From NCBI RefSeq assembly GCF_016863615.1, contig NZ_BOPF01000004.1, positions 124,001-188,000 of the forward strand: a DNA stretch of 64,000 nt. The letters are read 5' to 3'. Shown one piece after another: positions 42,257 through 50,121 of the stretch (position 1 is the first letter of the stretch; every line of letters begins with the position of its first letter). Made by a program: the position numbers and the translations under genes. This stretch comes from Virgisporangium aliadipatigenens (GTDB lineage: Bacteria > Actinomycetota > Actinomycetes > Mycobacteriales > Micromonosporaceae). The notes beneath the pieces are model-generated. The model was not told the DNA's origin, searched no databases, and saw nothing but the letters and a program-made list of their open reading frames with translations.

Positions 42257-44710
42257 CTACGCCTTGGGGAGCCGGACGACGAACGTACATCCCGGGCCGG
42301 AGTGCTCGCCGAGCGACAGGGATCCGCCGTGCCGCTCGACCACGACGCGGGAGATCGCCAACCCCAGCCCGCTGCCCGGGATGCCCGCCTCCTTGGCGCC
42401 CGCGCCCCGGAAGAACCGGTTGAACAGCTTCGACCGGTCCGCCTCCGGGATGCCCATGCCGGTGTCGGAGACGGTCAACGCCACGAACTCCGGCCCGTCG
42501 TCCGCCAGCCGCACGGTGATCCGGCCGCCGCGCGGCGTGTACCGGGCGGCGTTGCGCAGCAACGTGTCGATCACCTGGCGGATCCGCGGCACGTCGGCCT
42601 GCGCCATCAACGACGGCGGCACGTCGACGATCGTGCTGTGCCCGCGCTGCGCGATCTCCGGCTCCGCCTCGGCGAGCGCCTCGCGCAGCAGGCTCGCCAG
42701 GTCGGCCCGTTGCGGGCGGACCGTCGCGTCGCCGGAGTCCAGCGCGGCGAGATCGAGCAGGCTCGCGATGATGCCGCGCAGCGTCTCCGCGTTGCGCGCC
42801 ACGACCGTCAGCAGTTCGCGCTGCTCCTCGGTCAGCTCCGGGTCGTCGAGCACCAGGTCGGTGTAGGAGGAGATCGACGTCAACGGGGTGCGCAGTTCGT
42901 GGCCGACGAGGCCGATGTACTCGTCCTTGCTGCGGGCCAGTTCGGCGGCGAGGCCGGCGGCGCGACGGCGTTCGAGGTGCTGGCCGACGTGCGCGGCGAC
43001 GCCGGCCAGCAGCGCGGCGAGCACCCGCTGCGGCTCCTCGACGTGCGTGGAGAAGAACGACAGCACGCCGAGCGTGTGCTCCGCGCTGCGGATCGGCAGG
43101 GCCACCCCGGCGCGCAGCCCCGTGCGGGCCATCGTCTCGGCCGAGATCATGTCGACGGTGGTGAAGTCGCGCACCCAGACCGTGCGCGCGCGTTCCCAGG
43201 CGACGCCGGCGAAGCCCTCCCCGCGGGCGAGGCTCTGCGGGGTGATCGCCAGGTGCGCGGCACCGTCGCGGTCGCACGTCGCGGTGAGCCGCAGCAGCCC
43301 CGCCTCCTCGTCGACCAGCCAGAGCGCGCCACCGGCCCATTCGAGGGCGTCGGTGACGGCGCTGAGGAGTTCCTCGCCGATGCCGGCCGGGTCGTCGTTG
43401 CGCTCGAGGATCCGGGCGACCGCCACCTCGCAGTCCTTGAAGCGATCCGTGCGCACCTGGTCGGTGGTCTCCATGACGGCCAGCACGGCGCCGAGCGTCT
43501 CGCCGTCCGCGCCGTACATGCGGTGGCCGTTCGCCCGGAAGTACCGGGGGGAACATCCCGGCAGGTGCACGCTGTACGGCAGGTCGCGCACCTCCTCACC
43601 GGCGAGGGCGCGCAACAGCGGGATCCGCTCCTTCGGGATCGGGGTCCCGTCCGCCTCGCGCAGTTCGTACCGGCCGTCCCAGCTCTCGCCGAGTTCCTCG
43701 GGAACCTCGAAGATGCGGCGCATCGCGTGGTTGAGCAGCACCGGCCGGCCCTGGGCGTCGCACGCCGCGACGGCCGTGTCGATCGACTCCAGCAGCGCCT
43801 CCAGGAACGCCCGGTGCCGGGCCGCCTCCCGCTGGCCGTCCATGCGTTCGGTGGCGTCGTGCAGGAACGCGTGCACCACCGGGCCGTCCGGTCCCGGCGT
43901 CGTGCTCAGCGCCATCTCCACCGCGAACTCGTGCCCGTCGCGGTGCCGCGCCCAGATCAGCGGCCGGGCGGGCTGATCCGTCCGGTGGCCGGCGAGGGCG
44001 CGGGCGGTGCGCGCCGCGGCGCGGGACTGCTCGGCGGCGACCAGGTCGTCGAACGGCCGGCCGACCGCCTCCGCCGGCTCCCACCCGAACATCGACTCGG
44101 CGCCGCCGCTCCACTGCAGGATCCGCCCGCCGTGGTCGACGGCGACGTAGGCCTCCCGCATGGCCGCGAGAACGGTGTCCACCTGCGCGGCCGCGAGGGT
44201 GCTCCGGCTGGCCGACTGGTCGTTCGCCAGCAGGTTGGTGAACAGGTCGGCGGCGTCGCGCACCACGTCCAACTGCTCGGCGCTCCACTCCCGGGACGCC
44301 ACGTCGGCCACGCAGAACGCCCCCACGGCCGCGCCGTCGAGCCGGATCGGGTAGCCCGCGTAGGCGTGCAGCCCGGCGGCCCGCGCCCGGGCGCTGAGCT
44401 GCGGGGCGTCGACGACGACGAGCGCGTCCTTCGCGATGACGAACTGGCACATGGACTCGTCGACGGGCACCTCGGCCGGCGCCTCGGCCCCGTGCACGGC
44501 CAGGAACCGCTCACTGTCGGCGTCGAGCAGGGAGATCGCGGCGTACGGGACACCGGCGGCGGTCGCGGTGAGGCGGGCCATCCGCTCAAGCGGCAGGCCG
44601 GTCGCGGTGAAGAGCAGGCGCGCGCGTTCCACCGCAGCAAGTCGCCCGGGACGACGCAGCACGATGGTCTCCGTCCCTACCGCTGGTAACTCGTTGTCCG
44701 CGCCGCACAC
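42257..44710 (-). CDS. Soluble hybrid sensor histidine kinase with GAF and PAS domains
   Basis: An 817-residue kinase without transmembrane helices. Domain order is GAF (about 28-165), PAS (170-290), PAS (300-400), a second GAF (about 420-570), HisKA with the phospho-acceptor H604 in VGHELRTPLTS, and HATPase with N box RNAARYTPRG and G boxes DTGMGIPE and GSGLGLAIS. It would sense cytoplasmic redox, light or small ligands and pass phosphate to an unlinked regulator, as no receiver gene is adjacent. The N-terminal GAF resembles those of actinobacterial anti-anti-sigma phosphatases. It is divergent from the Hsp70-like gene across 98 bases. Confidence 0.88.
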   Translation of the reverse strand: MCGADNELPAVGTETIVLRRPGRLAAVERARLLFTATGLPLERMARLTATAAGVPYAAISLLDADSERFLAVHGAEAPAEVPVDESMCQFVIAKDALVVVDAPQLSARARAAGLHAYAGYPIRLDGAAVGAFCVADVASREWSAEQLDVVRDAADLFTNLLANDQSASRSTLAAAQVDTVLAAMREAYVAVDHGGRILQWSGGAESMFGWEPAEAVGRPFDDLVAAEQSRAAARTARALAGHRTDQPARPLIWARHRDGHEFAVEMALSTTPGPDGPVVHAFLHDATERMDGQREAARHRAFLEALLESIDTAVAACDAQGRPVLLNHAMRRIFEVPEELGESWDGRYELREADGTPIPKERIPLLRALAGEEVRDLPYSVHLPGCSPRYFRANGHRMYGADGETLGAVLAVMETTDQVRTDRFKDCEVAVARILERNDDPAGIGEELLSAVTDALEWAGGALWLVDEEAGLLRLTATCDRDGAAHLAITPQSLARGEGFAGVAWERARTVWVRDFTTVDMISAETMARTGLRAGVALPIRSAEHTLGVLSFFSTHVEEPQRVLAALLAGVAAHVGQHLERRRAAGLAAELARSKDEYIGLVGHELRTPLTSISSYTDLVLDDPELTEEQRELLTVVARNAETLRGIIASLLDLAALDSGDATVRPQRADLASLLREALAEAEPEIAQRGHSTIVDVPPSLMAQADVPRIRQVIDTLLRNAARYTPRGGRITVRLADDGPEFVALTVSDTGMGIPEADRSKLFNRFFRGAGAKEAGIPGSGLGLAISRVVVERHGGSLSLGEHSGPGCTFVVRLPKA

Positions 44711-44795
44711 GCTGACCCCTTTTGCCGGATAGGACCAGTGTGCCCTATCTTTCCCGTTACCAAACGCGCATGCGAGCTAACAAGCCCCCGACTCG

Positions 44796-44801
44796 TATGT
44801 T
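44796..44801 (+). promoter_or_regulatory. Putative -10 element of a leaderless promoter for the Hsp70-like gene
   Basis: TATGTT ends seven bases before the GTG at 44809. There is no ribosome-binding site, which supports that start over the ATG at 44797. Confidence 0.5.
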
Positions 44802-44808
44802 GTCTCCC

Positions 44809-47127
44809 GTGAACGATGACGCGTATCGGATCGGCATCGACTTCGGCACCTCCAACACCGTCGCGGTCTACACCGGACCGGGCGGACAGGTGCACCCGCT
44901 GGTGTTCGACGGTTCGCCGACGCTGCCCTCGGCCGTCTGCCTCAACGACACCGGCGGCCTGCTCGTGGGGCCGGACGCCGTGCACGCCGCGCGGGTGCAC
45001 CCCGAGTCCTACGAACCGCACCCGAAGCGGCGCATCGACGAGGACGTCGCGCTGCTCGGCGGCCGCGAGATCCCCGTCGCCGACATGATCGCCGCCGTGC
45101 TGCGCCGCGTCGTGACCGAGGCCCGCCGGGTCACCGGCCACGCCCCGGGCCGGGCCTTCCTGACCTACCCGGCCGCGTGGGCGCAGACCCGGCGCGGTCG
45201 GCTCGCCGCGGCCGCCGAACGCGCCGGCCTCACCGGCATCACGCTGATCCCGGAACCGGTCGCCGGCGCCGCCTCGTTCCTCGCCGTCGCCGGCGCGGCC
45301 GTCCGACCCGGGGCCTGTGTCGTGGTCTACGACCTCGGCGGGGGAACGTTCGACGCCTCCGTCGTGCGCCACGGGCCGGGCGGCTTCGAGGTGCTCTCCA
45401 CGGAGGGGCTGGAGGAGGCCGGCGGGCTCGACGTCGACGCGGCCGTCATCGAGTACTTCGGCACGGTCTTCGCACCCCGGCACGAAGCGGCCTGGCGGCG
45501 GCTCACCGCACCGGCGACGCCGGTCGACCGGCGGGCGCACCGGCTGCTGTGGGAGGACGTGCGGACCGGCAAGGAGATGCTCTCGCGCACCTCGTCGACC
45601 GTGATCCACCTGCCGCTGATCGAGGAGGACGCGCCGCTCGGGCGGGGGCAGTTCGACGAGCTGGCCCGGCCGATCCTGGACCGCACGGTGCGCACCACCC
45701 GTTCCGCCATCGCGACCGCGGGGATCGCGATGTCGGAGGTGGCGGGGATCTTCCTGGTCGGCGGGGCCAGCCGGATGCCCCTGGTGGCGACGCTGCTGCA
45801 CCAGGCGTTCGGCACGGCGCCGACGATTCTCGACCAGCCGGAGCTGGTGGTGGCCCGGGGAAGCCTGACGATCCCGGATCCGGCGGCTTCCGCGCGGCCG
45901 GTCGCGGGGCCGGCCGTCGCGGGGCCGGTGTCGGGGCCACCGGCCGAGGGGCCGGGATTCGCGGGGAGCGGGGGCGGGCGGCCCGGGACAGCCGGGACGC
46001 CGGCGGGCTTTCCGGCGGGCGGCTGGTCCGAGTCGACGGGCGGCCCGGGTGGTCCGGGCGGATCTCCGGTCGGCGGGTCCGGCTTCTCCGGCGGCGGCGC
46101 GGGGTTCCCGGCCGGCGGGCCAGGACAGGCGGGCGCCGGGCCGGGTGGGTCGGGCTTCTCGTCGGCCGCTTCGGGCGGTCCCCTGGGGCCGGCTTCCGGC
46201 GGGCCGACCGGCTCGACCTCCGGCGGGCCGGCGGCTCCCGCTTCCGGCGGCGGCGCCTTCGGCGGGTCGGGCTTCGCGGCTCCCGGACCGGCGTCGGGCG
46301 GGCCGGCGTCCGGCGGGCCGACCGGCTTCGCGGGTCCGGTGTCGGGCGGCTCGCGCACCGGCGCCCAGGCGACCGGCGGCTCGCACTCCTCGAGTTGGTC
46401 CCACTCGTCCAGCGGTTCGCACACCACGTCGGGCTCGTTCGGCGTGCCGCAGCCCGTCTCGGGGATGCCCGGCGGCCCGCCCGTGGTGCCGCTCTCCGTC
46501 CCGCCGGTGCCCGGCCCGATGACGACCGGCCCGATGACGGGGCCGGTGCGCCCGGCTCCGAGCGGCCCCTACCCCGCCCCGCCGCGGCGGAGGTCGTCCA
46601 ACGGGCCGTGGATCCTGGTGGCCGTTCTCGTCGTGGTGCTGGTGTGCGTGTCGGGCCTGTTCGTCCTCATGAACCTCGGCGGCGACGACGACCCCACGGG
46701 CGACCGGGCCGGCGACGTGGGCGCGACGCGGGGAGCCGCGACCCGTGGCCCCGCCGGCACGCCCGGTTCGACCGCCGGTGCCGCCCCGACCTCGGCGCCC
46801 TGGATCGGCCGCTGGGCCGGCCCGATCAAGCAGGGCAGCCAGTCCTACGACATCGACGTGACGCTGAAGGGCGGCGCCGTCAACGCGGTGATCGGCGAGG
46901 TCGCCTACGACCCGCTGAACTGCTCCGGCATCTGGACCCTGACGGCGGCCACCGACCAGGAGGTGCGGGCGAAGGAGACCATCACGAACGACCCGAAGCG
47001 CACCTGCGTCGCCACCACGCTGGTGGCGTTCCGGCCGATGGACGCGAACCGGATCCTGGTGCAGATCTACACGTCGATGGGCTACCAGGCGGACCCGATC
47101 GCCTCCGGCATCCTCAGCCGCAAGTGA
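44809..47127 (+). CDS. Membrane-anchored Hsp70-like protein
   Basis: A 772-residue protein. The N-terminal ~355 residues are an Hsp70/actin-type ATPase: GIDFGTSNT at 9-17 (phosphate 1), VYDLGGGTFDAS (phosphate 2) and IFLVGGASRMP (adenosine loop). The normal substrate-binding domain is missing. Instead comes a 240-residue Gly/Pro/Ser-rich region, a transmembrane helix at about 602-624 (WILVAVLVVVLVCVSGLFVL), and an extracellular domain of about 130 residues including AVIGEVAYDPLNCSGIWTLT. This layout couples a cytoplasmic ATPase to an outside sensor and is not a general chaperone. GTG at 44809 is set by the -10 spacing. Confidence 0.85.
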   Translation: MNDDAYRIGIDFGTSNTVAVYTGPGGQVHPLVFDGSPTLPSAVCLNDTGGLLVGPDAVHAARVHPESYEPHPKRRIDEDVALLGGREIPVADMIAAVLRRVVTEARRVTGHAPGRAFLTYPAAWAQTRRGRLAAAAERAGLTGITLIPEPVAGAASFLAVAGAAVRPGACVVVYDLGGGTFDASVVRHGPGGFEVLSTEGLEEAGGLDVDAAVIEYFGTVFAPRHEAAWRRLTAPATPVDRRAHRLLWEDVRTGKEMLSRTSSTVIHLPLIEEDAPLGRGQFDELARPILDRTVRTTRSAIATAGIAMSEVAGIFLVGGASRMPLVATLLHQAFGTAPTILDQPELVVARGSLTIPDPAASARPVAGPAVAGPVSGPPAEGPGFAGSGGGRPGTAGTPAGFPAGGWSESTGGPGGPGGSPVGGSGFSGGGAGFPAGGPGQAGAGPGGSGFSSAASGGPLGPASGGPTGSTSGGPAAPASGGGAFGGSGFAAPGPASGGPASGGPTGFAGPVSGGSRTGAQATGGSHSSSWSHSSSGSHTTSGSFGVPQPVSGMPGGPPVVPLSVPPVPGPMTTGPMTGPVRPAPSGPYPAPPRRRSSNGPWILVAVLVVVLVCVSGLFVLMNLGGDDDPTGDRAGDVGATRGAATRGPAGTPGSTAGAAPTSAPWIGRWAGPIKQGSQSYDIDVTLKGGAVNAVIGEVAYDPLNCSGIWTLTAATDQEVRAKETITNDPKRTCVATTLVAFRPMDANRILVQIYTSMGYQADPIASGILSRK

Positions 47128-47133
47128 CGCCGG

Positions 47134-47610
47134 TCAACCGACCGATTCGGCCACCTCGGCGTAGGGCGCGGTGGACCACCAGCGGAACGACACCCGCGAG
47201 ATGGTCCGGTCGTTCACGAACGTCACCTCCACGGCCTCGTCGCTGAGCCGCCGGATCTCGACCTGGTACCCGTCCTTCGGCACGGTCTCCTGCACGCGCG
47301 CGGTCCCCGGTTCGACCCAGACGGCCACGTCCCCGCCGAGCGTGCGGAACGTCCGCCGGAACGCCGTCCCGCCCGCGCCGTTGGAGACCGGCGACCACGA
47401 CGGGTTGGGCGCCGGCGGGGTGACCCCGGGCGGCCGGGTCCCGGAGGGCCGCGGCGAACTCGGCACGTTCACATATCCGGGCACCGAATTGGAGGCGTTT
47501 CGTGTCTGCGTAGGAGCGGAGAGTATCGAATGGATGCTCAACCAGGAGGCTCCCGCCACAATCGCGGTGGCGAGAGCCCAGGCAAGTAGGTAGGCAACCC
47601 GAAGTCGCAC
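47134..47610 (-). CDS. Small membrane-anchored protein of unknown function
   Basis: A 158-residue protein with an N-terminal signal anchor at about 5-25 (VAYLLAWALATAIVAGASWL), a Pro/Ser-rich spacer and an extracellular beta-rich domain. GGDVAVWVEPGTARVQETVP and EVTFVNDRTISRVSFRWW are its strands. I do not recognise the family. GTG at 47610 is close to an AGGATGAG site. It lies between the Hsp70-like gene, which converges on it, and the response-regulator gene, divergent by 55 bases. It may be an accessory to that two-component pair. Confidence 0.65.
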   Translation of the reverse strand: MRLRVAYLLAWALATAIVAGASWLSIHSILSAPTQTRNASNSVPGYVNVPSSPRPSGTRPPGVTPPAPNPSWSPVSNGAGGTAFRRTFRTLGGDVAVWVEPGTARVQETVPKDGYQVEIRRLSDEAVEVTFVNDRTISRVSFRWWSTAPYAEVAESVG

Positions 47611-47653
47611 GGACTCATCCTGCCCCAGCGGCCCCGGAAGTCTCAAAGCCCAG

Positions 47654-47659
47654 TACGGT
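47654..47659 (+). promoter_or_regulatory. Putative -10 element of a leaderless promoter for the response regulator
   Basis: TACGGT lies six bases before the ATG at 47666. Confidence 0.45.
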
Positions 47660-47665
47660 GCATGC

Positions 47666-48355
47666 ATGGCAACGGTGTTGCTAGTCGAGGACGACCACGT
47701 CATCCGTGGTGCGCTGCTGCGTTCCCTGACCGACCTGGGGCACACGGTGTACGCGGTCGGTACCGCCCTGGAGGCGTTACGGAGAGTGGCGTCCGATGCC
47801 CCTGACTGCGTCGTTCTCGATCTCGGTCTGCCCGACCTCGACGGGTCCGACGCCCTGCGGATGATCCGCGGGGTGTCCGACACGCCGATCATCATCGCGA
47901 CGGCTCGCGACGATGAGGCCGAGATCGTGCGGCTGCTCAAGGCCGGTGCCGACGACTACATGGTCAAACCGTTCACCAGTGCGCATCTCGACGCGCGGAT
48001 GGCATCCGTGCTGAGGCGCACCGGACGGGCGACCCGCGAACCTCCGTCGATCATCGAGGCGGGCGGGCTCAAGGTGGACCTGGCGCAGCGTCAGGCGTAC
48101 CTTGACGGCGCGCTCCTCACGCTGACGCGCAAGGAGTTCGACCTGCTGGCCTACCTGGCCGCCCGTCCGGGACGGGTGGTCTCTCGTCGGGAGTTGCTGG
48201 AGGAGGTATGGCGACAGCCCTCGGTGGGGGAGGACCAGACGATCGACGTGCACCTGTACTGGTTGCGGAGAAAGCTGGGCGAGAGCGCGGCGGCACCGAA
48301 ATACCTGCACACCGTGCGGGGGGTCGGCGTGCGCTTCACGGCGGGTCCGGCCTAA
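47666..48355 (+). CDS. OmpR/PhoB-family response regulator
   Basis: A 229-residue regulator. The receiver has acidic residues in VEDDHV (D9, D10), phospho-acceptor D52 in VVLDLGLPD and K101 in YMVKPF. The C-terminal winged helix carries LTRKEFDLLAYLAARPGRVV and DVHLYWLRRKLGE. It would bind DNA as a dimer once phosphorylated by the kinase at 48208. Its 3' part overlaps the kinase reading frame, if the kinase uses the only canonical start available. A leaderless promoter is predicted. Confidence 0.9.
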   Translation: MATVLLVEDDHVIRGALLRSLTDLGHTVYAVGTALEALRRVASDAPDCVVLDLGLPDLDGSDALRMIRGVSDTPIIIATARDDEAEIVRLLKAGADDYMVKPFTSAHLDARMASVLRRTGRATREPPSIIEAGGLKVDLAQRQAYLDGALLTLTRKEFDLLAYLAARPGRVVSRRELLEEVWRQPSVGEDQTIDVHLYWLRRKLGESAAAPKYLHTVRGVGVRFTAGPA

Positions 48356-49752
48356 GGGCCGCGCTCGCCTACGTCGCGGTTGCCGTCACGGCCATGGTGG
48401 CCGTGGCGTTCCTCATCCCGCTCGGCATGGTGGTCCAGCAGATCGCCGAGGAACGCGCGCTCGCCGACGCCCAGCGTCAGGCGGCCGCGGTCGTCGCCGT
48501 GCTCACCGTGACCGACAACGTCGTCGCGATCGACAACGTCATCGCGACCACAAGTGGACGTTCGATCGGGCGGGTCGCTGTGCACGGCCTGCCCAGCGGG
48601 CGGATCGGTGACGGGCACGCCGCGCAGGCCGAGATCGACGCCGCCGGCCGCCAGTCGCGCACGAGCGTGGTGGACGCGCCGGGCGGTGAGTCGTTCCTCG
48701 AACCGGCGCGCCTCGGCGACGGCACCGTCGTGGTGGTCGAGGTCTTCATCCCGATGGAGGAGAGCAGCAAGGGCGTGGGCGTCGCCTGGCTCACGCTGTG
48801 CACGCTCGCGATCGGGCTGGTGGCCGTCTCGGTGTGGGTCGGCGACCGGCTCGCCGCCACGGTGGTGGGTTCCGCCAAGGGGCTCGCCGACGCCGCGAAG
48901 TCGCTCGGCGACGGGCAGCTCGGCGTGCGCATCGTGCCCAGCGGTCCACAGGAGCTGGTGGAGGCCGGTCTGGCGTTCAACAGCATGGCGGATCGCGTCG
49001 TGGCGCTCCTCAAGGGCGAACGGGAACTGCTCGCGGACCTCTCGCACCGGCTGCGGACCCCGCTGACCGGCCTGCGGCTGGACACCGAGCCGATCGAGGG
49101 CCCGCTCGGCGAACGGGTGCGCAACTCGATCGCGTCGCTGGAGGCGGAGGTCGACTCGATCATCCGGGCGGCGCGGCAGCCTCCGGCCAACACCGGGGAG
49201 ATCACCCGCCTCAACGCCGACGGCGAGCCGGTCCAGGTGAAGACCGACGCGGCGGATGTCGTCCGCGAGCGGATGGTCTTCTGGTCGGCGGTCGCCGGGG
49301 ACCAGGGGCGCACCTGCAAGCGGGTCGGTGCCTCGCTGCCCGCCCCGGTCAACGTGGCGCGCGCCGACCTGGTCGCGGCCATCGACGCCCTGCTGGGGAA
49401 CGTCTTCCGCTACACCCCGCAGGCCACCCCGATCGAGGTCGCGGTGACCCGTAGGGACGGCTGGGTGGCGGTGCGCGTCGACGACGGCGGCCCCGGCATC
49501 CCCGACCCGGACGCGGCGCTCAAGCGCGGCGTGAGCAACAAGGGGTCGACGGGCCTGGGCCTCGACATCGTGCACAAGCTGGCGGCGGGAGCCAACGGCG
49601 CGGTGAACATCGGCCGCAGCCGCTTCGGCGGGGCGAGCGTGGTGGTGCTCCTGCCGGACGCCGAGGCGCCGCCGCCGCCCACGGGCACGCGCTTCGGTCT
49701 GGTCGGCCGGCTCTCCCGGGAGCCCCGGCGCCGCAGGCGCGCCCGCGACTGA
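48208..49752 (+). CDS. Membrane sensor histidine kinase with an unclear start
   Basis: A kinase whose conserved body begins near LRAALAYVAVAV (first membrane helix). A second helix lies near VAWLTLCTLAIGLVAVSV, followed by a HAMP-like segment, H280 in LSHRLRTPLTG and the HATPase boxes GNVFRYTP, DDGGPGIPDP and GSTGLGLDIV. In the kinase frame, the only ATG/GTG/TTG before the first helix is the ATG at 48208, which lies 148 bases inside the response-regulator gene and follows GGAGGAGGT. The next, ATG 48394, would cut the helix. Coordinates use 48208, giving 514 residues, and are provisional. Partner of the adjacent regulator. Confidence 0.8.
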   Translation: MATALGGGGPDDRRAPVLVAEKAGRERGGTEIPAHRAGGRRALHGGSGLRAALAYVAVAVTAMVAVAFLIPLGMVVQQIAEERALADAQRQAAAVVAVLTVTDNVVAIDNVIATTSGRSIGRVAVHGLPSGRIGDGHAAQAEIDAAGRQSRTSVVDAPGGESFLEPARLGDGTVVVVEVFIPMEESSKGVGVAWLTLCTLAIGLVAVSVWVGDRLAATVVGSAKGLADAAKSLGDGQLGVRIVPSGPQELVEAGLAFNSMADRVVALLKGERELLADLSHRLRTPLTGLRLDTEPIEGPLGERVRNSIASLEAEVDSIIRAARQPPANTGEITRLNADGEPVQVKTDAADVVRERMVFWSAVAGDQGRTCKRVGASLPAPVNVARADLVAAIDALLGNVFRYTPQATPIEVAVTRRDGWVAVRVDDGGPGIPDPDAALKRGVSNKGSTGLGLDIVHKLAAGANGAVNIGRSRFGGASVVVLLPDAEAPPPPTGTRFGLVGRLSREPRRRRRARD

Positions 49753-49971
49753 GGGTGACGTGGGGGCCGCATTTCTGGCGGATTCCGTCCTGAAATGCAA
49801 GCCGCGAAGTGACGCTCCGTCGACCCTGGTCACGGCTGCGGCAAATCCGGATTAGGTCCCGGTTAAGGGTGATGACCAAGGGTCGGATGCCCGACTAACG
49901 TTCTCGTTGTTCCCACCGGACGCACCGGTTCCGCCCCCTGTCCCGCCCTGTCGAAACGGTGCGTCCAAGCT

Positions 49972-50018
49972 GCGAGGGTGCAGGTCGGCTCGGCCCCGAC
50001 CTGCGCCCTCGCTTTATT
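49972..50018 (+). terminator. Intrinsic terminator after the histidine kinase gene
   Basis: A 17-base stem with one mismatch (GCGAGGG-t-GCAGGTCGG / CCGACCTGC-g-CCCTCGC) is followed by TTTATT. This is the most classical terminator in the window. Confidence 0.8.
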
Positions 50019-50108
50019 GCGTCCCGGGGTCCGGCGAGAACACCTAGGGGAGTGCTCTCAGGGTGCTGACCGGGATCGCTCCCGATGATTCTCGGCAGCC
50101 CGCGCCCA

Positions 50109-50114
50109 TAGCGT
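50109..50114 (+). promoter_or_regulatory. Putative -10 element of a leaderless promoter for the MMPL gene
   Basis: TAGCGT lies seven bases before the GTG at 50122. Confidence 0.5.
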
Positions 50115-50121
50115 CCAGCAC

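Larger units (their letters stand above)
49753..50121. other. 369-bp intergenic region: inverted repeat, terminator and promoter
   Basis: From left to right it holds a perfect 10-bp inverted repeat (GGACGCACCG at 49918-49927; CGGTGCGTCC at 49957-49966), an intrinsic terminator at 49972-50018 and a -10-like element at 50109-50114. The first 160 bases show nothing recognisable. No gene is supported. Confidence 0.6.

Noticed and set aside
41468-44689. 1073-codon plus-strand ORF across the DUF72 and histidine-kinase region
   Set aside because: Antisense and frame-shifted low-complexity translation; both underlying genes are supported by motifs.
47666-49752. Programmed frameshift fusing the regulator and kinase
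   Set aside because: No recognisable slippery heptamer at the regulator stop; kept only as one option in the start-codon finding.
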